Of a stretch of 64,000 nt of DNA, positions 55,514 through 64,000 are shown in pieces. The notes under the pieces are model-generated. The model saw only the letters and a list, made by a program, of their open reading frames with translations, was not told the DNA's origin and did no database searches. The stretch comes from Weissella sagaensis (GTDB lineage: Bacteria; Bacillota; Bacilli; Lactobacillales; Lactobacillaceae), in NCBI RefSeq assembly GCF_005405285.1, contig NZ_BJDT01000001.1:468726-532725 (forward strand), read 5' to 3'. Position numbers and translations under genes: made by a program. Positions within the stretch are counted from its first letter, which is position 1; the number at the start of each line of letters is the position of its first letter.

Positions 55514-56760
55514 CAGTTTCAGCACTAACCGCTTATTTAAAACGCAAATTTGTCGCTGACCCATATTTAAAAAAAGTCTACGTGACGGGGGAAATTTCTA
55601 ACTTTCGACAACGATCAGGGCATCAATATTTTAAAATAAAGGATGATCAAGCAGTTCTTTCCGTAACGATGTTTAAAACATCGTTTAGTCGGTTAAAATT
55701 CCAGTTAGAACCTGGTATGAAAGTCAATATTGTTGGCCATCTTGATCTGTATGCACCAAACGGGTCATATAGTTTGATTATTGATTCATTGGAACCAGAT
55801 GGTGTTGGGGCATTGTACCAAGCTTATGAACAATTAAAAAATAAATTAGAGCAAGAAGGTTTATTTAATGTGCGACAAGCCCCCATTCCACGGTTTCCTA
55901 AAAAAATTGCGGTCATTACATCGCCAAGTGGTGCTGTTATTAGAGACATTATGACGACGGTTAGCCGGCGTTATCCGATTGCCCAACTTGTTTTATATCC
56001 AGCAGTTGTGCAGGGGAGCGGCGCAGTCCCCTCTTTGAGTAAGCAAATTGATGCAGTTAATCAAGCTGATGATTATGATGTGTTGATTATTGGCCGTGGT
56101 GGTGGGTCAATTGAAGATTTATGGGCTTTTAATGATGAGTCATTGGTGCGTCAAATGTTGACTGTTGACATACCAATCATTAGTTCAGTAGGTCATGAAA
56201 CGGATACCACGATTGCTGATTTTATTGCTGACAAGCGTGCTGCAACACCGACTGCAGCTGCAGAACTAGCAACGCCAGTTCCTTTAGCAGACCTTTGGTT
56301 ATCGATACAACAAGCACAACAACAATTAGTAACGATTTTACAACGAGAAATCGCGCAACGGAAAAATTATTTAGATCGGTTACAAAAAAGCTACGTGTTA
56401 ACGAATCCAGAACGTTTATACGAAGGTTACTTACAACGTTTAGATCTGGCGCAGGACAAATTAGTACGGGCAATGACATTACAAATTGAACGACCAAATC
56501 AGCAACTGCAAAATTTGGTGCCGCGTTTAAATCAAAGTATGAATTATGAAATGACGCAAGCTAAGCAACATTTTAAGCATGTTATCGCTAGTTTACAGCT
56601 AGTGAGCCCATTAGCAATTTTAAGCCGTGGGTATAGTGTGACCAGAAAAGATGGTGTGGTTATTCATCAGTTACAAGAAGTATCTACTCAAGATGAAATT
56701 ACAGTACAATTATCTGATGGCGAGATTGTGGCTTCGGTGATAGAAAAGAAAGAGAAATAA
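55498..56760 (+). CDS. xseA: Exodeoxyribonuclease VII large subunit
   Basis: 420 residues. N-terminal OB domain ([20 protein letters not shown]), then the nuclease core with [51 protein letters not shown] and [11 protein letters not shown], and a long coiled coil (about 265-385). It ends with [11 protein letters not shown]. It degrades single-stranded DNA with XseB. Overlaps folD by 16 bp. Confidence 0.97.
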   Translation: MAEYLTVSALTAYLKRKFVADPYLKKVYVTGEISNFRQRSGHQYFKIKDDQAVLSVTMFKTSFSRLKFQLEPGMKVNIVGHLDLYAPNGSYSLIIDSLEPDGVGALYQAYEQLKNKLEQEGLFNVRQAPIPRFPKKIAVITSPSGAVIRDIMTTVSRRYPIAQLVLYPAVVQGSGAVPSLSKQIDAVNQADDYDVLIIGRGGGSIEDLWAFNDESLVRQMLTVDIPIISSVGHETDTTIADFIADKRAATPTAAAELATPVPLADLWLSIQQAQQQLVTILQREIAQRKNYLDRLQKSYVLTNPERLYEGYLQRLDLAQDKLVRAMTLQIERPNQQLQNLVPRLNQSMNYEMTQAKQHFKHVIASLQLVSPLAILSRGYSVTRKDGVVIHQLQEVSTQDEITVQLSDGEIVASVIEKKEK

Positions 56761-56761
56761 T

Positions 56762-56980
56762 ATGGCAGATAAAACATTTGAAGAAAATTTGGCAACATTA
56801 GAAACCATTGTGAGCCAGCTAGAAAAAGGGGATGTGCCACTAGAAGAAGCGCTAAAACAATTTGAAACGGGAATTAAAATTAGTCAGGACTTACAAAAAA
56901 CATTACAAAATGCAGAAACGAGCCTAGCTAAGATTGTTAATGCTGACGGTAGTATGAGTGATTTTAATAAAGGGGAATAA
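56762..56980 (+). CDS. xseB: Exodeoxyribonuclease VII small subunit
   Basis: 72-residue helical-hairpin subunit: [26 protein letters not shown]... and the following [12 protein letters not shown] are the family signature. Starts two bases after xseA stop. AGAAAGAGA precedes the ATG. Confidence 0.96.
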   Translation: MADKTFEENLATLETIVSQLEKGDVPLEEALKQFETGIKISQDLQKTLQNAETSLAKIVNADGSMSDFNKGE

Positions 56981-56985
56981 AGCAG

Positions 56986-57846
56986 ATGCATTGGCAAGAA
57001 TTTTCAAAAGTAATGGTGCCAAAAATTGAACAGACCCTGGCCGATGAACTAGCAAATAGTTCATTTGTACCACAATTACGTGATGCGATGACCTATGCCG
57101 TTATGGCAGGCGGTAAGCGATTGCGACCAATGTTGACGTTGGCTGTTTTAACAACATATCAATTACCAACTAATCATTTTCTTAAAGCAGCTAGTGCCTT
57201 GGAATTAATTCACACATACAGTCTAATTCATGATGATTTACCTGCAATGGATGATGATGATTTGCGTCGAGGTAAGCCGACAACGCACCGTGCATTTGGT
57301 GAAGATACGGCCATTTTAGCTGGAGATGCCTTGCAACCATTAGCTTTTGAATGGTTAACAGACGGTAACCATGCAATTTCATCTGAGCAAAAAGTTCAAC
57401 TAGTAACGGCATTAGCGAAAGCTGCTGGTGCATCAGGTATGGTAGCAGGTCAAGTACTTGATATCGCAGGAATGCAGCGTGATGTTGTCACACTAAATGA
57501 GACGCAAACAATCCATTACCATAAAACAGGTGCGTTGATTGCATATGCCTTACAAGCAGGTGCAATTATGGCTAATGCTACTCAAGCAGTACAAAATAGT
57601 TTATATGATTTTGGCATGGCATATGGTCTAGCATTTCAAATTAAAGATGATTTAGATGATTATAATGCAGGTAAAGTTGAAGCACAGGCATATCCAACGA
57701 TTCTTGGTGTAGCATCTACTAAAGAAATGTTGCAAAAGCAAATCGATACTGCAAAAAAATCATTGAATACATTTCATAAATTAACACAATTAGATATACA
57801 ATTGTTAGCCTCATTTTTAGACTATTTTAAAGATATAACGGAGTAA
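56986..57846 (+). CDS. ispA: Polyprenyl synthetase (farnesyl/geranylgeranyl diphosphate synthase)
   Basis: 286-residue trans-prenyltransferase. First Asp-rich motif HDDLPAMDDDDLRRGKPT (Asp83, Asp84, Asp89), second FQIKDDLDDY, and GGKRLRPML for the diphosphate. It builds short-chain prenyl diphosphates for undecaprenyl and menaquinone lipids. Chain length is not readable with confidence. Position after xseB and before tlyA is standard. AAGGGG precedes the start. Confidence 0.93.
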   Translation: MHWQEFSKVMVPKIEQTLADELANSSFVPQLRDAMTYAVMAGGKRLRPMLTLAVLTTYQLPTNHFLKAASALELIHTYSLIHDDLPAMDDDDLRRGKPTTHRAFGEDTAILAGDALQPLAFEWLTDGNHAISSEQKVQLVTALAKAAGASGMVAGQVLDIAGMQRDVVTLNETQTIHYHKTGALIAYALQAGAIMANATQAVQNSLYDFGMAYGLAFQIKDDLDDYNAGKVEAQAYPTILGVASTKEMLQKQIDTAKKSLNTFHKLTQLDIQLLASFLDYFKDITE

Positions 57847-57848
57847 AT

Positions 57849-58697
57849 ATGGCAGTAGAAAAAGAACGTGTTGATGTTTTAGCTGTTCAACAAGGGTTAT
57901 TTACATCACGAGAACAAGCAAAACGGGCAATTATGGCTGGTGAAATTTTAGGCGCAAATGAACAGCGGATGGATAAGGCTGGTGAAAAAATACCTGTTAC
58001 AACTGAATTGCATTTAAAAGGCGCACCAATGCCATATGTGTCCCGAGGCGGTTTTAAACTAGAAAAAGCCTTACAAGTGTTTAACATTGATGTACAAGAT
58101 AAAACAGTTTTGGATATTGGTTCATCAACAGGTGGCTTTACTGATGTTTCTTTGCAAAATGGTGCTAAACGAGTCTACGCACTTGATGTGGGGACTAATC
58201 AACTGGTATGGTCATTACGTTCAGATGAACGAGTAATCGTGATGGAAAATATGAATTTTCGTTATGCAGAGCCAGAAGATTTTAAAGAGGGGCAACCGCA
58301 AGTTGCAACAATCGATGTTTCTTTTATTTCATTGAATTTGATTTTACCCCCTCTATCAAAAATACTAACCTCAGGTGGTTCAGTTGCAACACTGATTAAA
58401 CCGCAATTTGAGGCGGGGCGTGAAGCGGTTGGTAAGCATGGCATTGTCAAGGACGCAACAACACACAGTCAGGTGATTAATAAAGTAGCTGACTATGCAC
58501 ATGAAGCTGGGCTTAGTATTGTTGGTTTAGACTATTCACCAATTAAGGGTGGGTCAGGAAATATTGAATTCTTAGCGCACTTAGTGTTAGATGGTGGTGA
58601 TAGTACAATGACGTTGGATGAGCGTGAAGCGGTGGTGACAATGGCTCATGAACAGTTAAATGCTCATCGTGAAGGTAAGCTAGATGAGAAAAACTAA
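57849..58697 (+). CDS. tlyA: TlyA family rRNA methyltransferase
   Basis: 282 residues: N-terminal S4 RNA-binding domain (about 5-65, RVDVLAVQQGLFTSREQAKR) and FtsJ-type methyltransferase (LDIGSSTGGFTDVSLQNGA, ALDVGTNQLVW, TIDVSFISLNLILPPL, LIKPQFEAGRE with the K-D-K-E set). Homologues 2'-O-methylate rRNA; the hemolysin label is historical. Overlaps argR by 14 bp. Confidence 0.93.
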   Translation: MAVEKERVDVLAVQQGLFTSREQAKRAIMAGEILGANEQRMDKAGEKIPVTTELHLKGAPMPYVSRGGFKLEKALQVFNIDVQDKTVLDIGSSTGGFTDVSLQNGAKRVYALDVGTNQLVWSLRSDERVIVMENMNFRYAEPEDFKEGQPQVATIDVSFISLNLILPPLSKILTSGGSVATLIKPQFEAGREAVGKHGIVKDATTHSQVINKVADYAHEAGLSIVGLDYSPIKGGSGNIEFLAHLVLDGGDSTMTLDEREAVVTMAHEQLNAHREGKLDEKN

Positions 58698-59127
58698 AAA
58701 AGAACGTCAATTGGCGATTCGCAATCTCATTACAAAACAGACCATGCAGCGACAAGAAGATGTTGTCAATGCGCTTAATAAAATGGGATGGAATGTTACA
58801 CAGGCAACAATTTCTCGCGATATTGCTGAAATGCAGTTGGTTAAAGTACCGTTAGAAATAGGCGGCTTTGCTTACGCGGTTGTGGCACAAGCTGATGCAT
58901 TGGCGCATATTAAACGAATTATGCAAGAGCCGACAACAACAATTCGTACACAAGATAATTTTGTGATGATCTCAGTAGCGCCTGGAACAGGTCCGGCTTT
59001 GAAGTTAGCTTTACAAGAAGCGGATTTTGACGAGCTATTTGGGATCCTCGGAGATGATGCTGATGTTTTAATGATTTTAAAAAAAGAATTACAAGCTCAA
59101 AAATTTGTGACGCAAAAATTCCAATAA
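58684..59127 (+). CDS. argR: Arginine repressor ArgR
   Basis: 147-residue ArgR/AhrC: N-terminal winged helix (MQRQEDVVNALNKMGWNVTQATISRDI) and C-terminal hexamerisation domain with arginine-binding SVAPGTGPALKLALQEADF and GDDADVLMIL. It senses arginine. No arg biosynthetic or arc genes are in the window; the tlyA-argR-recN order is a standard Firmicutes arrangement. Confidence 0.95.
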   Translation: MRKTKKERQLAIRNLITKQTMQRQEDVVNALNKMGWNVTQATISRDIAEMQLVKVPLEIGGFAYAVVAQADALAHIKRIMQEPTTTIRTQDNFVMISVAPGTGPALKLALQEADFDELFGILGDDADVLMILKKELQAQKFVTQKFQ

Positions 59128-59151
59128 GTTGTTTATATTTTAGGAGGCGGC

Positions 59152-60843
59152 ATGTTACAAGAATTATCCATTCAAAATTTTGCAATTATTCCCAAATTAA
59201 ATATTAGCTTTGAACCTGGCATGACCGTATTAACTGGAGAAACTGGAGCAGGTAAATCAATTATCATTGATGCTGTGGGATTGTTAACAGGTGGTCGTGG
59301 CTCGCAAGACTACATTCGTCAAGGGGCTGATAAATCAGTTTTACAAGGATTAATTGATGTTGAACCAAATGAGGCTTTACAAAGTGTACTTGAATCATTA
59401 GGTATTCCACTTGAAGATAATCAATTATTAATTCATCGTGAGTTACATCGAAACGGTCGGAATGTGATTCGTGTTAATAATGTATTGGTTAACGCAACGG
59501 CTTTAAAATCATTAGGCCGACATCTAGTAGACATACATGGTCAAAATGAGCACCAGGCATTAATGCAACCAGAGCAACATTTAGGGTTGTTAGATGAATT
59601 TGCACAGAAAAAATTGCAACCAGTACAGGCAGCCTATCAAAATGCTTTTAAAAAATATCAACAACTAAATGATGCATATCATAAGCGGCAGGCAGATGAG
59701 CAAGCCTGGGCACAACGATTAGATATGTTGAGTTTTCAAAGTAATGAGTTAAATGAGGCCAATTTAGTTGTTGGTGAAGAAGAAGAGTTGGAGACTGAAT
59801 ATCAAGAATTGTCGAATTTTCAAGATGTTTTAACAGCTTTATCAAAAGCATATGAAGCACTTGAAGGTGAATGGGAAAATAATGGCTTAGAAACAGTTGG
59901 GACAGCTGTTAGTGAGTTAGAAGACATTGAAGAGTTAGCCCCACGTTATACTAAATTAACCGAAGCTGTGCGGGGAGCTTATTATGAACTACAAGAAGCA
60001 GCCTCGGAAATTTTAAATGTGCGTGATAATTTAGCTTTTGATGAAGAACGCTTACGCTATGTGGATGACCGGTTAAATTTAATTCGTTCACTAGAAAAAA
60101 AGTATGGGGCAACGATTACGGATGTGTTAAAGCACCAACAACAAGTAGATGAAGAGCTAATGCAAATGGGGGGGAATGAAGAAAATGCGGCTGCCTTGGC
60201 GGATCAACTAGATGCTGCTAAGCAAACTGCACAACAATTAGCCCAACAAATGCATGACATTCGATCTGATGCTGCAGTAGTATTAACTGACCAAATTCAT
60301 GAACAACTAAAAGATTTGTACATGGATAAAGCCATTTTTTCGGTGAAATTTATGAAACAAAAGTTAAGCCTGACTGGTCAGGATGGCGTCGAATTTTATA
60401 TTCAAACTAATTTAGGTGAAAGCGCCAAGCCATTAGCAAAGATTGCATCAGGTGGTGAACTGTCACGAATGATGTTAGCAATGAAAACAATTTTTTCTCG
60501 TGAACAAGGGATTACGTCAATTATTTTCGATGAGGTTGATACCGGTGTTTCTGGTCGAGTGGCACAAGCGATTGCTGAAAAAATTGCAGTAATTGGTCGG
60601 TATTCCCAAGTTTTGACCATTACGCACTTGCCACAAGTTGCAGCGATTGCAGACCATCATTTCTTTATTGAAAAACAAGTGATCGATAAACGAACTGAGA
60701 CATCTGTTCGTCAGTTGGCAAAAGACCAGCGAATTGACGAATTAGCACGAATGTTATCGGGGAATGAATTAACCACGGCAGCTAAAGAAAATGCCCGAGA
60801 TTTGTTAAAAAGAGCGCATACACATAAAAATTCAGTCGAATAA
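59152..60843 (+). CDS. recN: DNA repair protein RecN
   Basis: 563-residue SMC-like ATPase. Walker A TGETGAGKSIIIDA at the N-terminus, a central coiled coil (about 155-370), and the C-terminal signature IASGGELSRMMLAMK, Walker B IIFDEVDTGVSGRVAQAI and THLPQVAAIADHH. It acts at double-strand breaks. AGGAGG is 6 nt before the ATG. Confidence 0.97.
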   Translation: MLQELSIQNFAIIPKLNISFEPGMTVLTGETGAGKSIIIDAVGLLTGGRGSQDYIRQGADKSVLQGLIDVEPNEALQSVLESLGIPLEDNQLLIHRELHRNGRNVIRVNNVLVNATALKSLGRHLVDIHGQNEHQALMQPEQHLGLLDEFAQKKLQPVQAAYQNAFKKYQQLNDAYHKRQADEQAWAQRLDMLSFQSNELNEANLVVGEEEELETEYQELSNFQDVLTALSKAYEALEGEWENNGLETVGTAVSELEDIEELAPRYTKLTEAVRGAYYELQEAASEILNVRDNLAFDEERLRYVDDRLNLIRSLEKKYGATITDVLKHQQQVDEELMQMGGNEENAAALADQLDAAKQTAQQLAQQMHDIRSDAAVVLTDQIHEQLKDLYMDKAIFSVKFMKQKLSLTGQDGVEFYIQTNLGESAKPLAKIASGGELSRMMLAMKTIFSREQGITSIIFDEVDTGVSGRVAQAIAEKIAVIGRYSQVLTITHLPQVAAIADHHFFIEKQVIDKRTETSVRQLAKDQRIDELARMLSGNELTTAAKENARDLLKRAHTHKNSVE

Positions 60844-60845
60844 AG

Positions 60846-60874
60846 TTGTTTACATGACAAAAAGCGAGTAAAAT
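60846..60874 (+). promoter_or_regulatory. Candidate gmk-rpoZ promoter
   Basis: TTGTTT (60846-60851) and TAAAAT (60869-60874) with a 17-bp spacer, 43 bp before gmk. Confidence 0.5.
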
Positions 60875-60917
60875 AATTATTTAAACAACTAGATAAAAAG
60901 TTAGGAGTATGTGTACC

Positions 60918-61535
60918 ATGAAGCGTGGCGTATTAATCGTACTATCTGGACCGTCTGGAGTAGGTAAAGGAACTGTACGAAAAGCCTTATTTGAGGAGCC
61001 AGATATTGATTTTCAATATTCTATTTCAATGACAACTAGACAGCCTAGAAGTGGTGAAGTAAACGGTGAAGATTACTTTTTTGTTACTCGTGATGAATTT
61101 GAAACAGAGATTGCAAATGGTGATATGTTGGAATATGCTGAGTATGTCGGTAATTACTATGGTACTCCTAAAAAGTTTATCGACCAGACTTTGGCTGCCG
61201 GACGTGATGTTTTACTAGAAATTGATGTTCAAGGTGCGTTGCAAGTAAAAGAAAAAATGCCTGAAGGGGCGTATATCTTTTTGACACCACCAGATTTAGC
61301 AGCATTGAAAGAACGGTTGATTGGTCGTGGTACTGAGGCAATGGAAGTTATTGATCGGCGTGTTTCAGCAGCAACTGCTGAAATTCGTATGATGGCTAAC
61401 TATGATTATGCAGTGGTTAATGATGAAGTATCATTGGCAGTTAATCGAATAAAAGATATTATTAAAGTTGAGCGTTTACGTGTTAATCGCGTATTGCCTG
61501 AGTATATTAAGATGATTGAGGAGTTAGAAGCATGA
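60918..61535 (+). CDS. gmk: Guanylate kinase
   Basis: 205-residue kinase phosphorylating GMP to GDP. P-loop [13 protein letters not shown]-binding [18 protein letters not shown] and [13 protein letters not shown], lid [11 protein letters not shown] 60918 is preferred: AGGAG (60903-60907) lies 10 nt upstream; in-frame ATG 60909 abuts it. It overlaps rpoZ by 4 bp, a conserved pair. Confidence 0.96.
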   Translation: MKRGVLIVLSGPSGVGKGTVRKALFEEPDIDFQYSISMTTRQPRSGEVNGEDYFFVTRDEFETEIANGDMLEYAEYVGNYYGTPKKFIDQTLAAGRDVLLEIDVQGALQVKEKMPEGAYIFLTPPDLAALKERLIGRGTEAMEVIDRRVSAATAEIRMMANYDYAVVNDEVSLAVNRIKDIIKVERLRVNRVLPEYIKMIEELEA

Positions 61536-61732
61536 TTTTATACCCATCTGTTGACAAGTTATTAGAAAAAGTTGATTCACGTTATAAGTTAATTGCACTA
61601 GGTGCAAAGCGTGCGCATGAATTAGAACAAGGTGAATTACCTACTTTAGCAAAGTTTGATTCAGTAAAGCCTATTGGCCAAGCTTTTGAAGAAATTGAAG
61701 CAGGCAACGTTGTTATTGATCATAACAAATAA
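61532..61732 (+). CDS. rpoZ: RNA polymerase omega subunit
   Basis: 66-residue omega: [20 protein letters not shown] and [11 protein letters not shown] are the family marks. It helps assemble RNA polymerase. Start overlaps the gmk stop (ATGA). In many Firmicutes priA follows; here a strong terminator and a - strand gene follow instead. Confidence 0.95.
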   Translation: MILYPSVDKLLEKVDSRYKLIALGAKRAHELEQGELPTLAKFDSVKPIGQAFEEIEAGNVVIDHNK

Positions 61733-61771
61733 AACAAAAAGAGGATGGTTAAAACCATCCTCTTTTTGTTT
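61732..61771. terminator. Bidirectional terminator between rpoZ and dedA
   Basis: AAACAAAAAGAGGATGGTT (61732-61750) is followed at once by its inverted copy ending near 61771, a near-perfect helix with a minimal loop. It serves both convergent genes. Confidence 0.95.
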
Positions 61772-61772
61772 G

Positions 61773-62435
61773 TTATTTATTCATTTGTTGTTGTTTTTTA
61801 TTAAGCAATATTTGTCGAATAGCACTAATGATAGCTGGTAGGGCAGATACTAATAGTATGCCAATTAGTACCAATGAAAAATGTTCGCTAACAAATGCAT
61901 TACCACCAAAGTAGAAACCAGCTTCTACGGCAATAATGACCCATACTGTAACGGCAATTGTTTCCAAAATAATAAAATTACGGTAACGGAAACCAGAAAC
62001 GGCTGCAGTAAACGGTACTAAGGTACGAATAATTGGTAGAAAACGACCTAAAATAATTGCCATCTTACCATGCTTAACAAAAAAATCATTAGCTTCTTGA
62101 AGATGCTTTTCCTTAATGAAGCGCCCTAGGATGGGATGACGAACTAATTTAAGGCCAACAGTACGACCTAAAAAGAAATTAAGTGAATCACCAGATAAAG
62201 CAGCAATCCAAAATAATAGCATTAATAACCAATGGTTTAGTGAATTGCCCGATAGTGCAGCAATGGATCCAGCGGCGAATAGTAATGAATCACCCGGTAG
62301 AAATGGTAAGACAACAGCCCCGGTTTCAATAAAAATAACTGCAAATAAAGCGGCGTATGACCAACCACCCCAGGTGTTAACTAAATTATTTAAATGAACA
62401 TCTAAGTGGAGAAATATGTCGATGATTTGAATCAT
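61773..62435 (-). CDS. DedA family membrane protein
   Basis: 220-residue DedA/SNARE-associated protein with about five membrane segments. FIETGAVVLPFLPGDSLLFAAG, GDSLNFFLGRTVG and the reentrant FGRFLP-like GRFLPIIRTLVPFTAAVSGF are diagnostic. Relatives flip phospholipids or undecaprenyl phosphate across the membrane and depend on proton motive force. AGGAG lies 12 nt before the ATG on the - strand, a long spacing. Convergent with rpoZ and divergent from the cyclophilin gene. Confidence 0.93.
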   Translation of the reverse strand: MIQIIDIFLHLDVHLNNLVNTWGGWSYAALFAVIFIETGAVVLPFLPGDSLLFAAGSIAALSGNSLNHWLLMLLFWIAALSGDSLNFFLGRTVGLKLVRHPILGRFIKEKHLQEANDFFVKHGKMAIILGRFLPIIRTLVPFTAAVSGFRYRNFIILETIAVTVWVIIAVEAGFYFGGNAFVSEHFSLVLIGILLVSALPAIISAIRQILLNKKQQQMNK

Positions 62436-62521
62436 TGTATGTTTAAGCTCCTATAATTACTTGATTAACTAAAATGACTTAGCTACTAGTTTATCACTTT
62501 TTTAAGGCACTGTAAGTTATA

Positions 62522-62530
62522 TGTTATAAT
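62522..62530 (+). promoter_or_regulatory. Extended -10 promoter of the cyclophilin gene
   Basis: TGTTATAAT, an extended -10 element 38 bp before the ATG at 62568; the -35 region is weak. Confidence 0.55.
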
Positions 62531-62567
62531 AAACACAGTGTATTTAATAGAACTTAAGAGGTAGAAA

Positions 62568-63155
62568 ATGATGACATATCCACAATTAAATATTAATGAA
62601 GTAACAGGTCCAATTGCAGTTTTATCAACAACTATGGGCGATGTTAAGGTGCAATTATTTTCAGAACAAGCACCTAAGACAGTTGAAAACTTTGTTGGCT
62701 TGATTAAGCAAGGTTATTATGATGGTATTATCTTCCACCGTGTTATTAATGAATTTATGATTCAAGGCGGTGATCCTACTGGGACTGGTATGGGTGGTGA
62801 ATCAATTTGGGGTAAGCCATTTGCTGATGAGTTTTCTGATGAAGTATTTAATCTACGAGGAGCGTTATCAATGGCAAATGCTGGGCCTAATACAAACGGC
62901 TCACAATTTTTTATTGTACAAGCTAATAAAGTACCTGCTCGTATGTTGCGTTCATTAACTGGTGTTGTACCGGATGAAATTGTAACAGCTTATGGTCAGA
63001 ATGGTGGGACACCTTGGTTAGATAAGCATCATACTGTCTTTGGTCAAGTTATTAAAGGTATGGATGTTATTGACAAGATGGCAATTCAAAAGGTTGATTA
63101 CGCAGATAAGCCAGAGACAGAAATTAAAATTTTAAAAGCAACTGTTAGTGAGTAA
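62568..63155 (+). CDS. Cyclophilin-type peptidyl-prolyl isomerase
   Basis: 195-residue cyclophilin: [20 protein letters not shown] with the catalytic Arg (FHR), [37 protein letters not shown] and [18 protein letters not shown]. No signal peptide, so cytoplasmic. Two adjacent ATG codons (62568, 62571) both fit the AAGAGG site; the first is used. Confidence 0.96.
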   Translation: MMTYPQLNINEVTGPIAVLSTTMGDVKVQLFSEQAPKTVENFVGLIKQGYYDGIIFHRVINEFMIQGGDPTGTGMGGESIWGKPFADEFSDEVFNLRGALSMANAGPNTNGSQFFIVQANKVPARMLRSLTGVVPDEIVTAYGQNGGTPWLDKHHTVFGQVIKGMDVIDKMAIQKVDYADKPETEIKILKATVSE

Positions 63156-63224
63156 TTAACAAGCTTATTTTAAACCGAGTTTAGTTCTCGGATACATATT
63201 AATTACTATATAGGAGATGAAGTA

Positions 63225-63623
63225 ATGGTGTTTCACATTGGAGATGTTGTTGAGGGGGTTGTAACGGGTGTTCAGCCGTATGGTGCTTTTATTCAATTAG
63301 ATGATCATCATCAAGGTTTAATTCATATATCTGAATGTCGTTCTGCTTTTATACGTGAAATTGGGGATGAGCTAGTTGTTGGTCAAACGGTGACGGTAAT
63401 GATTTTAGATATTGATATTTATAGTGAAAAAATTTCTTTATCAAGAAGGACCGTACTAGATGGTTATAATAGGACAGCGATAGATAAAGAGAAAATAAAT
63501 CAAGACTATAAATTTACACAACATCATTATTGGACTAATCAACATTTAGCAATCGGATTTGAAACGATTGCTAAATCAGGGCCAACAATGGTTAATGAAG
63601 CACTACAAAGATTACATCAATAA
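63225..63623 (+). CDS. S1 RNA-binding domain protein (YugI/CvfD-like)
   Basis: 132 residues with one S1 domain (about 1-75): GDVVEGVVTGVQPYGAFIQL, HQGLIHISE and SEKISLSRRT. A C-terminal helical tail of about 55 residues follows (YWTNQHLAIGFETIAKSGPT). This matches Bacillus YugI/general stress protein 13 and streptococcal CvfD, which bind ribosomes or mRNA. AGGAGATGAAG precedes the start. Confidence 0.87.
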   Translation: MVFHIGDVVEGVVTGVQPYGAFIQLDDHHQGLIHISECRSAFIREIGDELVVGQTVTVMILDIDIYSEKISLSRRTVLDGYNRTAIDKEKINQDYKFTQHHYWTNQHLAIGFETIAKSGPTMVNEALQRLHQ

Positions 63624-63641
63624 AGAAATGGAGCCACAATA

Positions 63642-64000
63642 ATGTCGTTAATTGCGGGAACAATTATATTTACACGAGATGATCAGTCGTATTTTTTAGT
63701 AACTGATGAGTTACCTAAGCCTAAGTTTTATACGGTTAAAATGCATAAGCATGATGGGGATACTGCGCTTGGCTCAATTGTTAATGGTATGAGGGATGAA
63801 TTAGGAATTGACTTTGATAATTTACGTTTTGGTGAATTAGCGGCATGGCATTTACAAGAATCTGAATCAAGTGAAGATCTTGTTTCTTTGTATACATTTG
63901 AAGCAATTGATTCAAAATTGTTGAATTTAGAGCGGCTGAATTTACTAGGTTTGCAATTTATTAATGCGCGTGACATTGGGAGATTGTTGAAAAATGTTGA
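63642..64000 (+). CDS. Nudix-like protein, N-terminal 119 residues (partial)
   Basis: The frame begins at ATG 63642 (TGGAG about 10 nt upstream) and runs off the right edge. The fold suggests a Nudix domain: a beta opening LIAGTIIFTRDDQSYFLV, then GDTALGSIVNGMRDELGI where the Nudix helix would sit, and LVSLYTFEAID. The Nudix box is degenerate: the REx2EE glutamates are reduced to RDE, so catalysis is doubtful. It follows the S1-domain gene by 18 bp. The rest is outside the window. Confidence 0.6.
   Translation, partial: MSLIAGTIIFTRDDQSYFLVTDELPKPKFYTVKMHKHDGDTALGSIVNGMRDELGIDFDNLRFGELAAWHLQESESSEDLVSLYTFEAIDSKLLNLERLNLLGLQFINARDIGRLLKNV

Overview
The window is a gene-dense, AT-rich stretch of a Gram-positive chromosome, most likely a lactic acid bacterium of the Weissella/Leuconostoc branch of Lactobacillaceae. 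The reasons are: Firmicutes gene order throughout (yunD-yutD-yutF, yqeG-yqeH-yhbY-nadD-yqeK-rsfS-yqeM, xseA-xseB-ispA-tlyA-argR-recN); T-box leaders on two aminoacyl-tRNA synthetase genes; a CIRCE operator before groES-groEL; a 6S-type RNA before a usp gene; and a D-Ala ligase with Phe at the position linked to D-Ala-D-Lac synthesis. The genus is an inference. I see no prophage, insertion sequence, CRISPR array, rRNA or tRNA. Nearly all genes are on the + strand; only a TrhA/hemolysin III gene and a DedA gene are on the - strand.

Layout. 1-3.8 kb: menaquinone genes menF (3' end), menD, menH, menC. 3.8-8.9 kb: an operon of pepP, a hypothetical gene, two metallophosphoesterases, yutD and yutF. 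9-10.1 kb: an orphan Trp-rich protein whose ribosome site lies in a long inverted repeat. 10.1-15.3 kb: the phosphate operon pstS-pstC-pstA-pstB1-pstB2-phoU behind a Pho-box-like promoter. 15.3-20.6 kb: recX, a DUF402 phosphatase gene, prfC, a small membrane protein, yueI and rarA. 20.7-21.8 kb: 6S-like RNA, a small membrane protein and usp. 22-25.3 kb: two unrecognised surface- or envelope-like proteins, TrhA, and a divergent LysE-type exporter. 25.3-31.8 kb: T-box/valS, a short structured leader, folC, and an ABC-F ATPase. 31.9-38.5 kb: groES-groEL, kimA (K+ uptake), a DUF2785 gene and ddl. 38.6-50 kb: the yqeG-to-yceD ribosome/NAD cluster, mutS-mutL and a flavodoxin. 50-54.5 kb: T-box/thrS, nagB, an unknown gene and an orphan UPF0397 riboflavin-type ECF S-component. 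54.6-61.7 kb: folD, xseAB, ispA, tlyA, argR, recN, gmk, rpoZ. 61.8-64 kb: dedA, a cyclophilin, an S1-domain protein, and a truncated gene with a Nudix-like but degenerate sequence.

Most of this is conserved housekeeping. The parts that conserved genes do not explain are non-coding: a promoter-hairpin-terminator unit of about 95 nt before folC; a nested element of about 92 nt with a 14-bp closing helix after kimA; an inverted repeat covering a predicted ribosome site at 8.93-8.97 kb; and an inverted repeat between the divergent TrhA and LysE promoters. No clearly new multi-gene system is visible. All functional calls rest on reading motifs by eye; no database search was run.
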